Assembly: GCF_036492835.1 (NCBI RefSeq)
Contig: NZ_AP025314.1
Location: forward strand, 2,398,010-2,462,009
Direction: 5' to 3'
Source of the DNA: Fulvitalea axinellae
GTDB lineage: Bacteria > Bacteroidota > Bacteroidia > Cytophagales > Cyclobacteriaceae
DNA length: 64,000 nucleotides
Shown: in pieces, positions 51,990 through 60,728 of the stretch
Numbering within the stretch: position 1 is the stretch's first letter
Layout: every line of letters starts with the position of its first letter
Position numbers and translations under genes: made by a program
The notes under the pieces: model-generated
Database searches by the model: none
Told to the model about the DNA's origin: nothing
Seen by the model: only the letters and a program-made list of their open reading frames with translations

Positions 51990-52616
51990 ATGAACAGGAT
52001 ATTTATAACGATATTGGCTGTGTTAGTAAGTTTACCGGCCTTATCGGATGGAGTAAAAAGTTCCGTTGAACCGGAAGAAAGCAAGACAATTAGGTCGAAA
52101 TGGTTACCCGATTATTCGAAAATACAATTTGCTGGAGGCCTGGGAATGTTTTCGGTATATGGCGGATACAATTTTGGTAAACGTCGCCAACACGAGTTGG
52201 AGCTAGGTTTTGGTATGAAACCAAAAAATGTTCGCGGGAAAGAGGACCTTTACTTGTCCTCGATCAGGTATCAATACGCGTTTCTAAAATCCGTTGATTT
52301 GGGCAAGGGCTGGAGCTGGAATCCGGTAAAGGGCAGTATGACTTTTATCTTTTATTATGATCGGTATCTGGACGACTTAAAAGACGGTTTCCCCGACGGG
52401 TATTACCTTTTAAGAAATGACCAAACTTTGCAATTAGGTTTTGAGACAGGGTTTACGAAGCGTTTCGAAAAAGGAGAGGTTCTTAAAGGAATATCGTTTT
52501 ACGGCAATGCCAATCAGGACCTAGTGTATTTGCTCAATACGTTCAGGTCTTTTAAACAGGAGCAAGGGCATTTGATCTCACTGGGATTGGGCGTGATTTT
52601 CCATTTTGAGCTTTAA
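51990..52616 (+). CDS. Predicted small outer-membrane beta-barrel or periplasmic protein
   Basis: A protein of 208 residues with a signal peptide (MNRIFITILAVLVSLPALSDG). The mature part alternates hydrophobic and polar residues in strand-like runs (IQFAGGLGMFSVYGGYNF, HELELGFGMKP, LSLGLGVIFHFEL) and ends in a terminal aromatic/hydrophobic strand, as in small outer-membrane barrels. No family is recognised. It follows the phosphoesterase gene by 54 bases with GAAGAGAAGAG before the ATG, so the pair is probably one transcript closed by the terminator at 52624. Confidence 0.6.
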   Translation: MNRIFITILAVLVSLPALSDGVKSSVEPEESKTIRSKWLPDYSKIQFAGGLGMFSVYGGYNFGKRRQHELELGFGMKPKNVRGKEDLYLSSIRYQYAFLKSVDLGKGWSWNPVKGSMTFIFYYDRYLDDLKDGFPDGYYLLRNDQTLQLGFETGFTKRFEKGEVLKGISFYGNANQDLVYLLNTFRSFKQEQGHLISLGLGVIFHFEL

Positions 52617-52623
52617 CACAAGC

Positions 52624-52664
52624 AAAGCGACCTTCTTTCTGATTTTGGGGAGGTCGCTTTTTTT
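52624..52664 (+). terminator. Intrinsic terminator after the outer-membrane protein gene
   Basis: Perfect stem AAAGCGACCT / AGGTCGCTTT followed by a T run, 8 bases after the stop at 52616. Confidence 0.9.
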
Positions 52665-52802
52665 ATAAGAATATCAATGACAGTCTTTATTTTTTCGTAA
52701 TTAAAAAACAAGCCTGAAAATTTTTGTGATATTACAGTCTTATTTTGTTTGAATTGAGTTTTTAACATTTTTTCTATTAAATTTATTGTAATTATTTGAG
52801 TT

Positions 52803-52810
52803 TAATTTTG
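52803..52810 (+). promoter_or_regulatory. Possible -7 element (TAATTTTG) for the beta-helix/adhesin pair
   Basis: TAATTTTG matches TAnnTTTG in a very A+T-rich stretch 23 bases before the ATG at 52833. No TTG lies at exactly 19 bases upstream, so the match could be due to base composition. Confidence 0.35.
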
Positions 52811-52832
52811 TTTTAAAGATACTATTTTTATC

Positions 52833-53978
52833 ATGAAAAGAATTTTATCCGTATGCTTTGTTGTGATTTTTGTGGGAATCAATTGGGTTCAGGCAAAAGA
52901 CTTGGTGGTGACTTACAATGGCTATAATGGGACTTATAGTACTATCCAAGCGGCTGTAAATGCGGCTACGGCAGGTGACCGTATTCTTGTTGAAAATAGA
53001 GGTGTGTCCAACTCGGCATATCAAACAGGAAAGGATATTGAGATAGCTAAGGACATTACAATAATGGCATCACCTACGGCTTTAAAAAGGCCCGTTATAG
53101 CTGATGATATCATTGCTGGAGCTGATGTGAAAATCAGGTTGAAATATTTAGATATAAAATCAAATCGCGTGAGCGATGTTACTGGTCATAAATTGTCGTT
53201 AGAGATCTTTGATTGTATTGCAAATAATGTTTATTGTAATAATTTAGATTCGAAGTTGATACTTGTTCATAGTGTGGTGAGGGGAGAATTACTTGCGCAT
53301 AGCGGAAAAATTATTGGGAGTAATATAACTAAATTTGTATTTCAAAGAGTAGAGCGTAGATTGACATACGTTAGTGACTTAATTGTTATAGGCAATTCGA
53401 TATCGGAAATAGCGAATAGTGAATCCATTCAGCAAACTATCCATTTTTATGGGAATGAGTTAAAGAGCTCTTTCGCATTGCCATGTGATGGTAATAGTAA
53501 ATTTTCAAACAACACTATTGTCTTGGAGTCTGCAACCTCTAACAATAATATACTAAGTTTGGGCGATGCGGAGATTATGAATAATGCATTACGCCTTCAG
53601 GTATACATAGGTTCGGGAGATAATTATTACAATATTTTTAATAAACCAGAGAATGCGGCGTTCAATCATATTTATGTAGCGCAGGAAGAAGCTTATAAAG
53701 ATCGCTTGTTTATTAAAAACTGGGGAGCACAGTATACGAAAGGTAAAAATGTGACGCCTCATAAAGGGGCCCCAATGCCGGCGTATTCCAACTTGGACCG
53801 TACCCGCAATACCCAAGGTAAGTCCGGAGGCTCTTTTCCATTTGAAATGTACTATCATCCGGCGGGAACCAGTGAGGAAATATCCTTGCCTACCGTGTTT
53901 TATATCAATTTGTTGAACAACCGAGTTAATCCAGGGGAGACAATTGATATAGAGGCAGAGGCTAAGACCGGCAAATGA
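52833..53978 (+). CDS. Secreted right-handed beta-helix protein
   Basis: A protein of 381 residues. Signal peptide ends WVQAK. The pattern VTYNGYNGTYSTIQAAVNAA, AGDRILVENRG, IEIAKDITIMAS followed by short repeating strands with Asn and Val ladders (GNSISEI, FSNNTIVL, IMNNALRL) is that of pectate-lyase-like right-handed beta helices. No catalytic residues of a polysaccharide lyase family are evident and there is no T9SS domain. The coding sequence is more A+T-rich than its neighbours. It precedes the giant adhesin by 27 bases, so the two are probably co-expressed and may act together at the surface. A binding or structural role is as likely as an enzymatic one. Confidence 0.65.
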   Translation: MKRILSVCFVVIFVGINWVQAKDLVVTYNGYNGTYSTIQAAVNAATAGDRILVENRGVSNSAYQTGKDIEIAKDITIMASPTALKRPVIADDIIAGADVKIRLKYLDIKSNRVSDVTGHKLSLEIFDCIANNVYCNNLDSKLILVHSVVRGELLAHSGKIIGSNITKFVFQRVERRLTYVSDLIVIGNSISEIANSESIQQTIHFYGNELKSSFALPCDGNSKFSNNTIVLESATSNNNILSLGDAEIMNNALRLQVYIGSGDNYYNIFNKPENAAFNHIYVAQEEAYKDRLFIKNWGAQYTKGKNVTPHKGAPMPAYSNLDRTRNTQGKSGGSFPFEMYYHPAGTSEEISLPTVFYINLLNNRVNPGETIDIEAEAKTGK

Positions 53979-54005
53979 TTTTTCTTATTCTAAACTGTTG
54001 AGCAG

Positions 54006-57000
54006 ATGAATAAGAAAACTCTGTTTATATTTTTGGTGGGGCTTTGGCTCGGATTGTCCGGCGCCCATGCCCAGTTGCTAAAGGCGGAATATTTTTGGGA
54101 TGTTGATCCCGGCCAAGGGAACGGAACGGCTTTAAGCAGTAAAGACGGCGGCTTTGACGAGGCCTTGGAAACGATTGTCGCTAAGCAGATAGGTCTGCCT
54201 TCTTCCGAAGGCGTGCATATGCTGTTTGTTCGGGTGATGAACAAGGAGGGGCAGTGGGGACCGGCGCTACAGGCTAACCTTGCTTTGGAAAACACACAAA
54301 AGCCCATGCTGAAATACGAGCGAAAGGCGTTTGAGACTTTTGCGGGTATTCCGGTTACAATTCGATTGTCGGATTTGGAAGTTGAGGACTCGGACACTCC
54401 TTTGGGTGGCTTGCGGGTACTTTTGGAAACCGGAGAAAATTATCGCTTGGAAGGTGATGTGGTTATTCCCGATTATAAATTCGAGGGACAACTGTCGGTT
54501 CCCGTCCGTGTGACCGACGGTGTTCATGAATCAAACACCTTGCTTGTGCCCGTAACCGTCAACACTTTGCCTTCACGGGTTATAAGGGCGGAATATTTTT
54601 GGGATGATGACCCCGGTGAGGGTAACGGAACGGAATTTCTGGCCGAAGACGGAGCGTTTGAAGAAACTGTTGAGGGATTGTTATCGAAAGCGGCGCTAGT
54701 GTCCGGAGAGGAAGGGTTGCGCCAACTTAATATTCGGGTACAAGACGAGCGCTTGCAGTGGAGTCCGGTGTTTAAGTTCAATGTGTCGGTAGAAAACAAG
54801 AAACGGCCGATGCTCAATTATGAAAAGAAAGCGTTTGAGACTTTCTCCGGTGTTCCGGTGGTCATAAGTACCAAAGATTTGAGCGTAAAAGACGAGGATA
54901 CCTCATTGGATGCGCTGAAGGTTGTTTTGGAAAGCGGAGACAACTACCGGATTGAGGACAATGTGGTTATTCCCGATTATAATTTTGTGGGGCAGTTGGC
55001 GGTTCCCGTTCGTGTGACCGACGGTCAGCATGAGTCAAATACCTTGATTGTGCCCGTGACTGTCAGGACTTTGCCGTCCCGGGTCGTGAAGGTTGAATAT
55101 TTTTGGGATGAGGACCCTGGAGAGGGTAACGGAATCGAATTTTTAGCCGAAGACGGAACATTTGAGGAAGCGGTAGAAGGTATATTGGCTGAGACGGCCG
55201 ATATGCCGGCGGAGGAAGGCTTGCGTCAATTGAACCTGCGCGTACTGGATGAGCGTTTGCAGTGGGGACCGGTGTTTAAGTTCAACGTATCGGTAGAAAA
55301 CAAGAAACGGCCGATGCTTATCTACGAAAAGAAAGCGTTTGAGACTTTTGCGGGTATTCCTGTAGTTGTCAATATCGAGGATCTGAGCGTGAAGGACGAA
55401 GATACCGATATGGATGCGTTAACCGTTATTTTGGACGACGGGGAAAACTATCGGGTTGAGGGGAATGTAGTTATTCCCGATTATAATTTTGTGGGGCAAT
55501 TGGCGGTTCCCGTTCGCGTTTCCGACGGTGTTTATGAATCAAATACATTAACCGTTCCCGTAAAGATTAAGCCATTGCCGTCACGGGTTGTGAGGGCGGA
55601 ATATTTTTGGGACAAAGACCCGGGAGAAGGTAAAGGCGTACCGATTGATGCGACGGACATGGATATCGAGGAGTCTTTTGAAGAGATGGTAGCCAAAAAG
55701 GTTATTATACCGGCGGGAATGGGTATTCATCAGCTGAATTTCCGAATTCAGGACGAGCTTCTGAATTGGGGGCCTATCTTTAAGGTGAATGTCAGTATGG
55801 TGGATAAAGCGCGCCCGTTTCTGAAATTTGAACGAAAAGTGTTCGAAACCTACGCAGGGATACCGATTCCGATTGATATCAAGGACCTGAATGTGGAAGA
55901 TGAGGATTCCGATACGAATGACCACGAAGTAGTTCTGGGTAAAGGGAAGGGTTATTCCGTTCAAGGTAATATTGTTACGCCGGACTATGCCTTTGAGGGA
56001 ACGTTGATGGTGCCGGTTCAGGTATCTGACGGAGTTAATGTCTCCAATGAATTGTTAGTGCCTGTCCAAGTGAAGCCTTTGCCTTCGCGCCTAATCCAAG
56101 CGGAGTATTTTTGGAACAACGACCCAGGGGAAGGGAACGGAAATCAGTTGGTAACTACAGACGACGGATTCGATGAATCGTTTGAGAAGATTAAGAAACA
56201 AGCCGCAACCGTACCTTCTGAGAACGGGATCCATCTGTTAAATATCCGGTTTCGTGATGGGCGCGAACATTGGGGCCCTGTAATGACGACTGTAGTTGTG
56301 GTAGGGGAGGTTGAAGACCATGTAGGCGGAAAGCCGGTAATTACGGGACTGACAAAACCGTTGAGGTTGCCGGTCAATCAGCCGAAGGAAATACAGTTAA
56401 ATGATTTTACCGTTTATGATTCGGATAACACTTACCCGAATGGGTTCGGATTGGAAATCTTGGACGGTGAAAATTATACAGTAAAGGGTACGACCTTGGT
56501 TCCGTCCGGCGGATTTACAGGCGTGCTTACTGCCTACGCACAAGTAAATGACGGGGCGAATGATAGCGAGCCTTTCCCGTTTAGTGTGGAAGTCTTTGAT
56601 CCTGTCCCTAAAATAATGGGGACAAAGGGAAGGCTGATAACAAACGAAAATACAAGTTTGACATTCCAGCTTTCGGATCTAATAGTCGAGGATGGTGATA
56701 ACGAGTTTCCCGACGGCTTTTCTTTGTCTATTGTGGAGGGAGAAAATTATTCAGCAACCGGTAAACGCATGACGCCTTCGCCTGACTATGTCGGGAACTT
56801 GCAGGTTGGGTTAAAAGTGAGTGACGGACAATATGAAAGTGATGTATATCAAGCGTCGGTGGAAGTTCGGGATGTAATTGAGCCGAATGAGATTCCGGTA
56901 ATTACAGGGACAAGAAGGCTATTGGTTTTCAAGGTAGGTAGCTCGATCGACATTAGTTTGGATGACCTTCTCGTTACAGATACTGATAACGATTATCCGA

Positions 57001-59390
57001 CCGATTTTAGTTTGCAGTTACTAAATGGGGCGAATTGCTCAATCGCTGGCAATCGGATTGTCCCAGACGAAGGGTTTGAGGGGGATTTGTTGGTTCCTGT
57101 TATTGTCAATGATGGAACGAGTGACAGTGCGCCTTATTGGTTGTCGATTAGATCCGCAGAAAACTTACCGACTGTAATGATCACGGGGGTAAATAAGTCG
57201 TTCTCTACAAAAGAGGAAACAGGGTTGTCCTTTTTGTTCTCGGATCTGCAAGTTGAAGACGAGACAGGCACTTACCCTGCAGGGTTCAGCATGGTTGTGA
57301 AACAAGGAGAGAATTACACGGCTACAAACCAAGGCATAATACCGGCGAAAGATTTTAATGGGACGCTGGAGGTGGATGTAAAGGTAAGTAAGGGCGAGGT
57401 CGAAAGCGAATGGTACACCTTGCCTGTACAAGTGACGCCAATTAACGACCTTCCAGTCATAGCAGGTCCAGCACGGGAGTTTGGGGTAGAAGAAGACGGC
57501 AGTTTAACACTTCAGAAAAGTGATCTGATCGTTTCCGACCCGGACAATAACTATCCGACTGATTTTAGTCTTACAGTTATGCCTGGTTCTAACTATACGG
57601 GCCAAGGTACCAAGATTTCTCCAGTCGCAGACTTCTCCGGAACACTGGAAGTTCCAGTCAAGGTGAATGACGGGGAATTGGATAGCGAACCTTTTGTCTT
57701 GTCAGTCAGCGTTTCCCCGTTGAATGATCGTCCGGTTATAACCGCTCAAACACACGAGCTTACTATGGAGGAAGACGGCGGTTTAACACTTCAGAAGAGT
57801 GACCTGACCGTGTCCGACCCGGACAATAACTATCCGACTGATTTTAGTCTTACGGTTTTGCCTGGATCTAACTATACTGTCCAAGGCGCTAAGATTTCTC
57901 CAGTCACAGACTTCTCCGGGACACTGGAGGTTCCAGTCAAGGTGAATGACGGGGAATTGGATAGCGAACCTTTTGCTTTGTCAGTAAGCGTTTCCCCGTT
58001 GAATGATCGTCCGGTTATAACCGCTCAAGCACACGAGCTTACTATGGAGGAAGACGGCGGTTTAACGCTTCAGAAGAGTGATCTGATCGTTTCCGACCCG
58101 GACAATAACTATCCGACTGATTTTAGTCTTACAGTTATGCCTGGTTCTAACTATACGGCCCAAGGTACCAAGATTTCTCCAGTCGCAGATTTCTCTGGGA
58201 CACTGGAAGTTCCAGTCAAGGTGAATGACGGGGAATTGGATAGCGAACCTTTTGTTTTGTCAGTCAGCGTTTCCCCGTTGAATGACCTTCCAAATATTAT
58301 AGGTTCGACTCGAAAATTCGTAATGGAAGAAGACGGGAGTTTGACGCTTCATAAGGGTGACTTAATCGTGTCCGATCCAGACAATAGCTATCCGGTCGAC
58401 TTTAGTCTTACGGTTATTTCTGGCCAGAACTATACGGTTCAGGGAACTACAGTTTTGCCTGCGGCCAATTTTAATGGGGCCTTGAAAGTTCCGGTAAAAG
58501 TAAGTGATGGGATAGGGGAAAGTAAACCCTTGATTTTGGCCATGGAGGTTGTTGCGGTAAATGATGCCCCTGTTATTTCGGGAACGACAAAGGAGTTCTC
58601 AATTTTCAAGGGTGAGAGTGTAATTTTGCGTCTTGAAGACTTAAATGTATTTGACCCTGATAACACTTATCCGGAAGAGTTTAGTTTTTCAATTGGAGAT
58701 GGTGAGAACTATAAGGTGAGTGGAGCTAAGATATCACCAGTGATAGGCTTTACAGGTCTACTGTCAGTTCCGGTAAGAGTTCATGACGGTAATGAGTTTA
58801 GCCAACCTTTCATTGTAGGGATTGAGGTTCTTGAAATCAAGAATCAAGTGCCAATAATTACGGGTTTGGTGAGTCCGTTGACGACTAATAAGAATAGTTC
58901 AATTGACCTAAAATTAGGGGACTTCGTAATTGAGGATGACAATAGTTCCGAAGATCTTATGCTTACCTTATTAAACGGGAATAATTATAATGTAGAAGGG
59001 ACTAAACTTACCCCCGCTAAGGGATTTGAAGGGATGCTGTTCGTTCGTGTTCAGGTGAATGACGGAACCGTGGACAGCGAAGTGTTTTCTTTCGAGCTGG
59101 AAGTTGTGAATAATGATATTATTCTAGGAGGGCCGATTCGAGATAAAATGGTTCGAGTATATCCCAACCCTTTTGATCAGGAATTGAAAATTTGGTTATC
59201 AGATCTATTGAAAAACCAGCTGGTACAGTTGAAGGTATGCGATATGTCAGGGAAAGAAATTTTCTCGAAACAATGGGTGCCAAATGCCAATGAGATTGTA
59301 ATTCGTAATCGAGACTGGTCTTCTGGGATTTACTTATTGCAGGTTTCTGCTGAGAACAGTCATTATCAACTGAAATTGATAAAAGAATAG
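54006..59390 (+). CDS. Giant secreted repeat adhesin with T9SS C-terminal domain
   Basis: A protein of 1794 residues. Signal peptide ends AHAQ. The first ~770 residues hold five units of about 168 residues, each beginning with a form of RAEYFWDDDPGEGNG. Then come about ten cadherin/Ig-like units of about 95 residues with the pattern PVITG ... DLIVSDPDNNYPTDFSL ... NYTVQGTKISP ... VPVKVNDGELDSEPF. Several are almost identical (57.5-58.3 kb). The acidic DPDN motifs suggest calcium binding. The last ~80 residues (VRVYPNPFDQELKIW ... SSGIYLLQVS) are a type A sorting domain for T9SS export and surface attachment. Likely an adhesin or surface-layer fibre; ligand unknown. A terminator follows. Confidence 0.85.
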   Translation: MNKKTLFIFLVGLWLGLSGAHAQLLKAEYFWDVDPGQGNGTALSSKDGGFDEALETIVAKQIGLPSSEGVHMLFVRVMNKEGQWGPALQANLALENTQKPMLKYERKAFETFAGIPVTIRLSDLEVEDSDTPLGGLRVLLETGENYRLEGDVVIPDYKFEGQLSVPVRVTDGVHESNTLLVPVTVNTLPSRVIRAEYFWDDDPGEGNGTEFLAEDGAFEETVEGLLSKAALVSGEEGLRQLNIRVQDERLQWSPVFKFNVSVENKKRPMLNYEKKAFETFSGVPVVISTKDLSVKDEDTSLDALKVVLESGDNYRIEDNVVIPDYNFVGQLAVPVRVTDGQHESNTLIVPVTVRTLPSRVVKVEYFWDEDPGEGNGIEFLAEDGTFEEAVEGILAETADMPAEEGLRQLNLRVLDERLQWGPVFKFNVSVENKKRPMLIYEKKAFETFAGIPVVVNIEDLSVKDEDTDMDALTVILDDGENYRVEGNVVIPDYNFVGQLAVPVRVSDGVYESNTLTVPVKIKPLPSRVVRAEYFWDKDPGEGKGVPIDATDMDIEESFEEMVAKKVIIPAGMGIHQLNFRIQDELLNWGPIFKVNVSMVDKARPFLKFERKVFETYAGIPIPIDIKDLNVEDEDSDTNDHEVVLGKGKGYSVQGNIVTPDYAFEGTLMVPVQVSDGVNVSNELLVPVQVKPLPSRLIQAEYFWNNDPGEGNGNQLVTTDDGFDESFEKIKKQAATVPSENGIHLLNIRFRDGREHWGPVMTTVVVVGEVEDHVGGKPVITGLTKPLRLPVNQPKEIQLNDFTVYDSDNTYPNGFGLEILDGENYTVKGTTLVPSGGFTGVLTAYAQVNDGANDSEPFPFSVEVFDPVPKIMGTKGRLITNENTSLTFQLSDLIVEDGDNEFPDGFSLSIVEGENYSATGKRMTPSPDYVGNLQVGLKVSDGQYESDVYQASVEVRDVIEPNEIPVITGTRRLLVFKVGSSIDISLDDLLVTDTDNDYPTDFSLQLLNGANCSIAGNRIVPDEGFEGDLLVPVIVNDGTSDSAPYWLSIRSAENLPTVMITGVNKSFSTKEETGLSFLFSDLQVEDETGTYPAGFSMVVKQGENYTATNQGIIPAKDFNGTLEVDVKVSKGEVESEWYTLPVQVTPINDLPVIAGPAREFGVEEDGSLTLQKSDLIVSDPDNNYPTDFSLTVMPGSNYTGQGTKISPVADFSGTLEVPVKVNDGELDSEPFVLSVSVSPLNDRPVITAQTHELTMEEDGGLTLQKSDLTVSDPDNNYPTDFSLTVLPGSNYTVQGAKISPVTDFSGTLEVPVKVNDGELDSEPFALSVSVSPLNDRPVITAQAHELTMEEDGGLTLQKSDLIVSDPDNNYPTDFSLTVMPGSNYTAQGTKISPVADFSGTLEVPVKVNDGELDSEPFVLSVSVSPLNDLPNIIGSTRKFVMEEDGSLTLHKGDLIVSDPDNSYPVDFSLTVISGQNYTVQGTTVLPAANFNGALKVPVKVSDGIGESKPLILAMEVVAVNDAPVISGTTKEFSIFKGESVILRLEDLNVFDPDNTYPEEFSFSIGDGENYKVSGAKISPVIGFTGLLSVPVRVHDGNEFSQPFIVGIEVLEIKNQVPIITGLVSPLTTNKNSSIDLKLGDFVIEDDNSSEDLMLTLLNGNNYNVEGTKLTPAKGFEGMLFVRVQVNDGTVDSEVFSFELEVVNNDIILGGPIRDKMVRVYPNPFDQELKIWLSDLLKNQLVQLKVCDMSGKEIFSKQWVPNANEIVIRNRDWSSGIYLLQVSAENSHYQLKLIKE
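54080..56320. repeat. Five ~500-bp coding repeats (AEYFWD units)
   Basis: Within the adhesin gene, the segment encoding AEYFW[DN]xDPG[EQ]G[NK]G recurs near 54087, 54588, 55089, 55599 and 56100, a period of about 500 bases. Units 2 and 3 are the most alike (shared FKFNVSVENKKRPML). The copies have diverged in sequence, so the amplification is older than that at 57.5 kb. Confidence 0.8.
57480..58290. repeat. Near-identical ~285-bp tandem coding repeats
   Basis: Three consecutive copies, beginning near 57485, 57770 and 58055, encode almost the same unit (EEDGxLTLQKSDL ... SDPDNNYPTDFSLTV). They differ by only scattered bases, for example GTTATGCCTGGTTCT versus GTTTTGCCTGGATCT. Such identity points to recent duplication or gene conversion and makes the copy number prone to change. 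Confidence 0.85.
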
Positions 59391-59409
59391 GTTCTGATTT
59401 GAAGCTTTA

Positions 59410-59449
59410 AAAGTCCTTTGACCTTAATCTGTCAAAGGACTTTGTTTTT
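59410..59449 (+). terminator. Intrinsic terminator of the adhesin gene
   Basis: Perfect 13-bp stem AAAGTCCTTTGAC / GTCAAAGGACTTT with an 8-base loop and a T run, 19 bases after the stop. Confidence 0.92.
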
Positions 59450-59491
59450 GTTGGTCAATAAGTTTAATAGTATTTTTTTAACATTAAGGTT

Positions 59492-60688
59492 ATGCGAAAC
59501 GGATTGATTTTATTTTTCTTGATTTTTACAATATCGGCGAAAGCCCAAGTGTTAACGGGTAAGATTGTGGATGCCAAAACATTGTCGCCAATACCTTTTG
59601 TCCATATTTATATTGAGGGAACGCACGTTGGGACGGCTTCTGATGCGGAGGGAAAGTTCCGCCTTCAAGCTAAATTGGGAGATGGGATTTATCATTTGGT
59701 AGTATCGAGTGTCGGTTATGACAAAACCAAAGTGGCTGTAGACAGAAATACTAGCGAGGATATAATTATTCCGGTAAAACAGAATGTAGTGGAATTGCGG
59801 GCTATTACGGTTCGTGGAGGGAGGCGAATAGGGAAAGCCTATTTGGATCTGTTTAAAAGTAAATTTATCGGAAATCCGGATGACAGCCTGACGAAGAACT
59901 GCGAATTATTGAACCCGGAAGTATTGCGTTTTTATTATAATAAGAATGACAAGCGTTTCGAGGTTTGGAGCGAAGACTCTTTGCGTTTCCTAAATCGGAA
60001 TTTGGGCTATGAGATGTCGGTGAAGTTGAACGAATTTCACTTCGATACGGAACGGTGGTTTTCATTTTGCAGAATGGATCGGAGTTTTAAAGATCTTACG
60101 GAGGGGATGAAACGCCGAGAATGCCGGAAGGTATTAAAGCGTCGAAACGCGGTTTATGAGGGTACAAAAGCCCATTTTTTGGATGCGGTGTATAAAGATA
60201 AATTATGGAAAAAACGTTATCGAATCATCTTTAAGGCCGACCTGAACCAAGTGGACAGTATGTACACTTATTTCGATACCTTGAAACACGGCCCGGCGAT
60301 TAGGACTCCGTACGGTGAGGATGTGAAAAATTTGCATGATTCCCTAAGCCGATGGACAGTGATGGAATTGGGGCTTCGGGGACATAACGTAACCGAGATG
60401 GAAGCAGACTCATTATTGAAAGAAGGGCGTTATCTAGACTTTACCGAACAACTTTGGGCGGTTCGTATGCGAAAATCAGATTGGAAGAAATATCAATACG
60501 CTATGGTTAATGGCCTGGGTTATACGGGGACGAGTATGGGAACACTAATTTTAACCAATCCGGGAAACGTTCCTTTGCGCTTTGGGGTTGATGGAAATTT
60601 GGAAAGGCCGGATTTGCTTTACGGCCATCGCCGTAACTTTACGCCGATGAACAGGGCATTGCCCGAGGACTTTGGAAAAGGGAAATAA
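59492..60688 (+). CDS. CarboxypepD_reg-like domain protein, secreted, unknown function
   Basis: A protein of 398 residues. Signal peptide ends SAKAQ. Residues 20-105 form a CarboxypepD_reg-like beta-sandwich (LTGKIVDAKTLSPIPFVHIY, TASDAEGKFRLQ, LVVSSVGYDKTKVAV) as found at the N-terminus of SusC proteins and in DUF5686-type proteins. The remaining ~290 residues are charged and mixed alpha/beta and do not continue into a DUF5686 barrel, which would be much longer. No catalytic motif is seen. It stands alone behind the adhesin terminator. A periplasmic or surface-associated role is likely; the function is unknown. Confidence 0.65.
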   Translation: MRNGLILFFLIFTISAKAQVLTGKIVDAKTLSPIPFVHIYIEGTHVGTASDAEGKFRLQAKLGDGIYHLVVSSVGYDKTKVAVDRNTSEDIIIPVKQNVVELRAITVRGGRRIGKAYLDLFKSKFIGNPDDSLTKNCELLNPEVLRFYYNKNDKRFEVWSEDSLRFLNRNLGYEMSVKLNEFHFDTERWFSFCRMDRSFKDLTEGMKRRECRKVLKRRNAVYEGTKAHFLDAVYKDKLWKKRYRIIFKADLNQVDSMYTYFDTLKHGPAIRTPYGEDVKNLHDSLSRWTVMELGLRGHNVTEMEADSLLKEGRYLDFTEQLWAVRMRKSDWKKYQYAMVNGLGYTGTSMGTLILTNPGNVPLRFGVDGNLERPDLLYGHRRNFTPMNRALPEDFGKGK

Positions 60689-60728
60689 CAATCGGAAAAT
60701 GGGAGCTTAATCTTATGCTATATTAAAC

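Noticed and set aside
57480..58290. Tandem DNA repeats as a CRISPR array
   Set aside because: The units are ~285 bases, in frame and encode cadherin-like domains; there are no short repeats with unique spacers.
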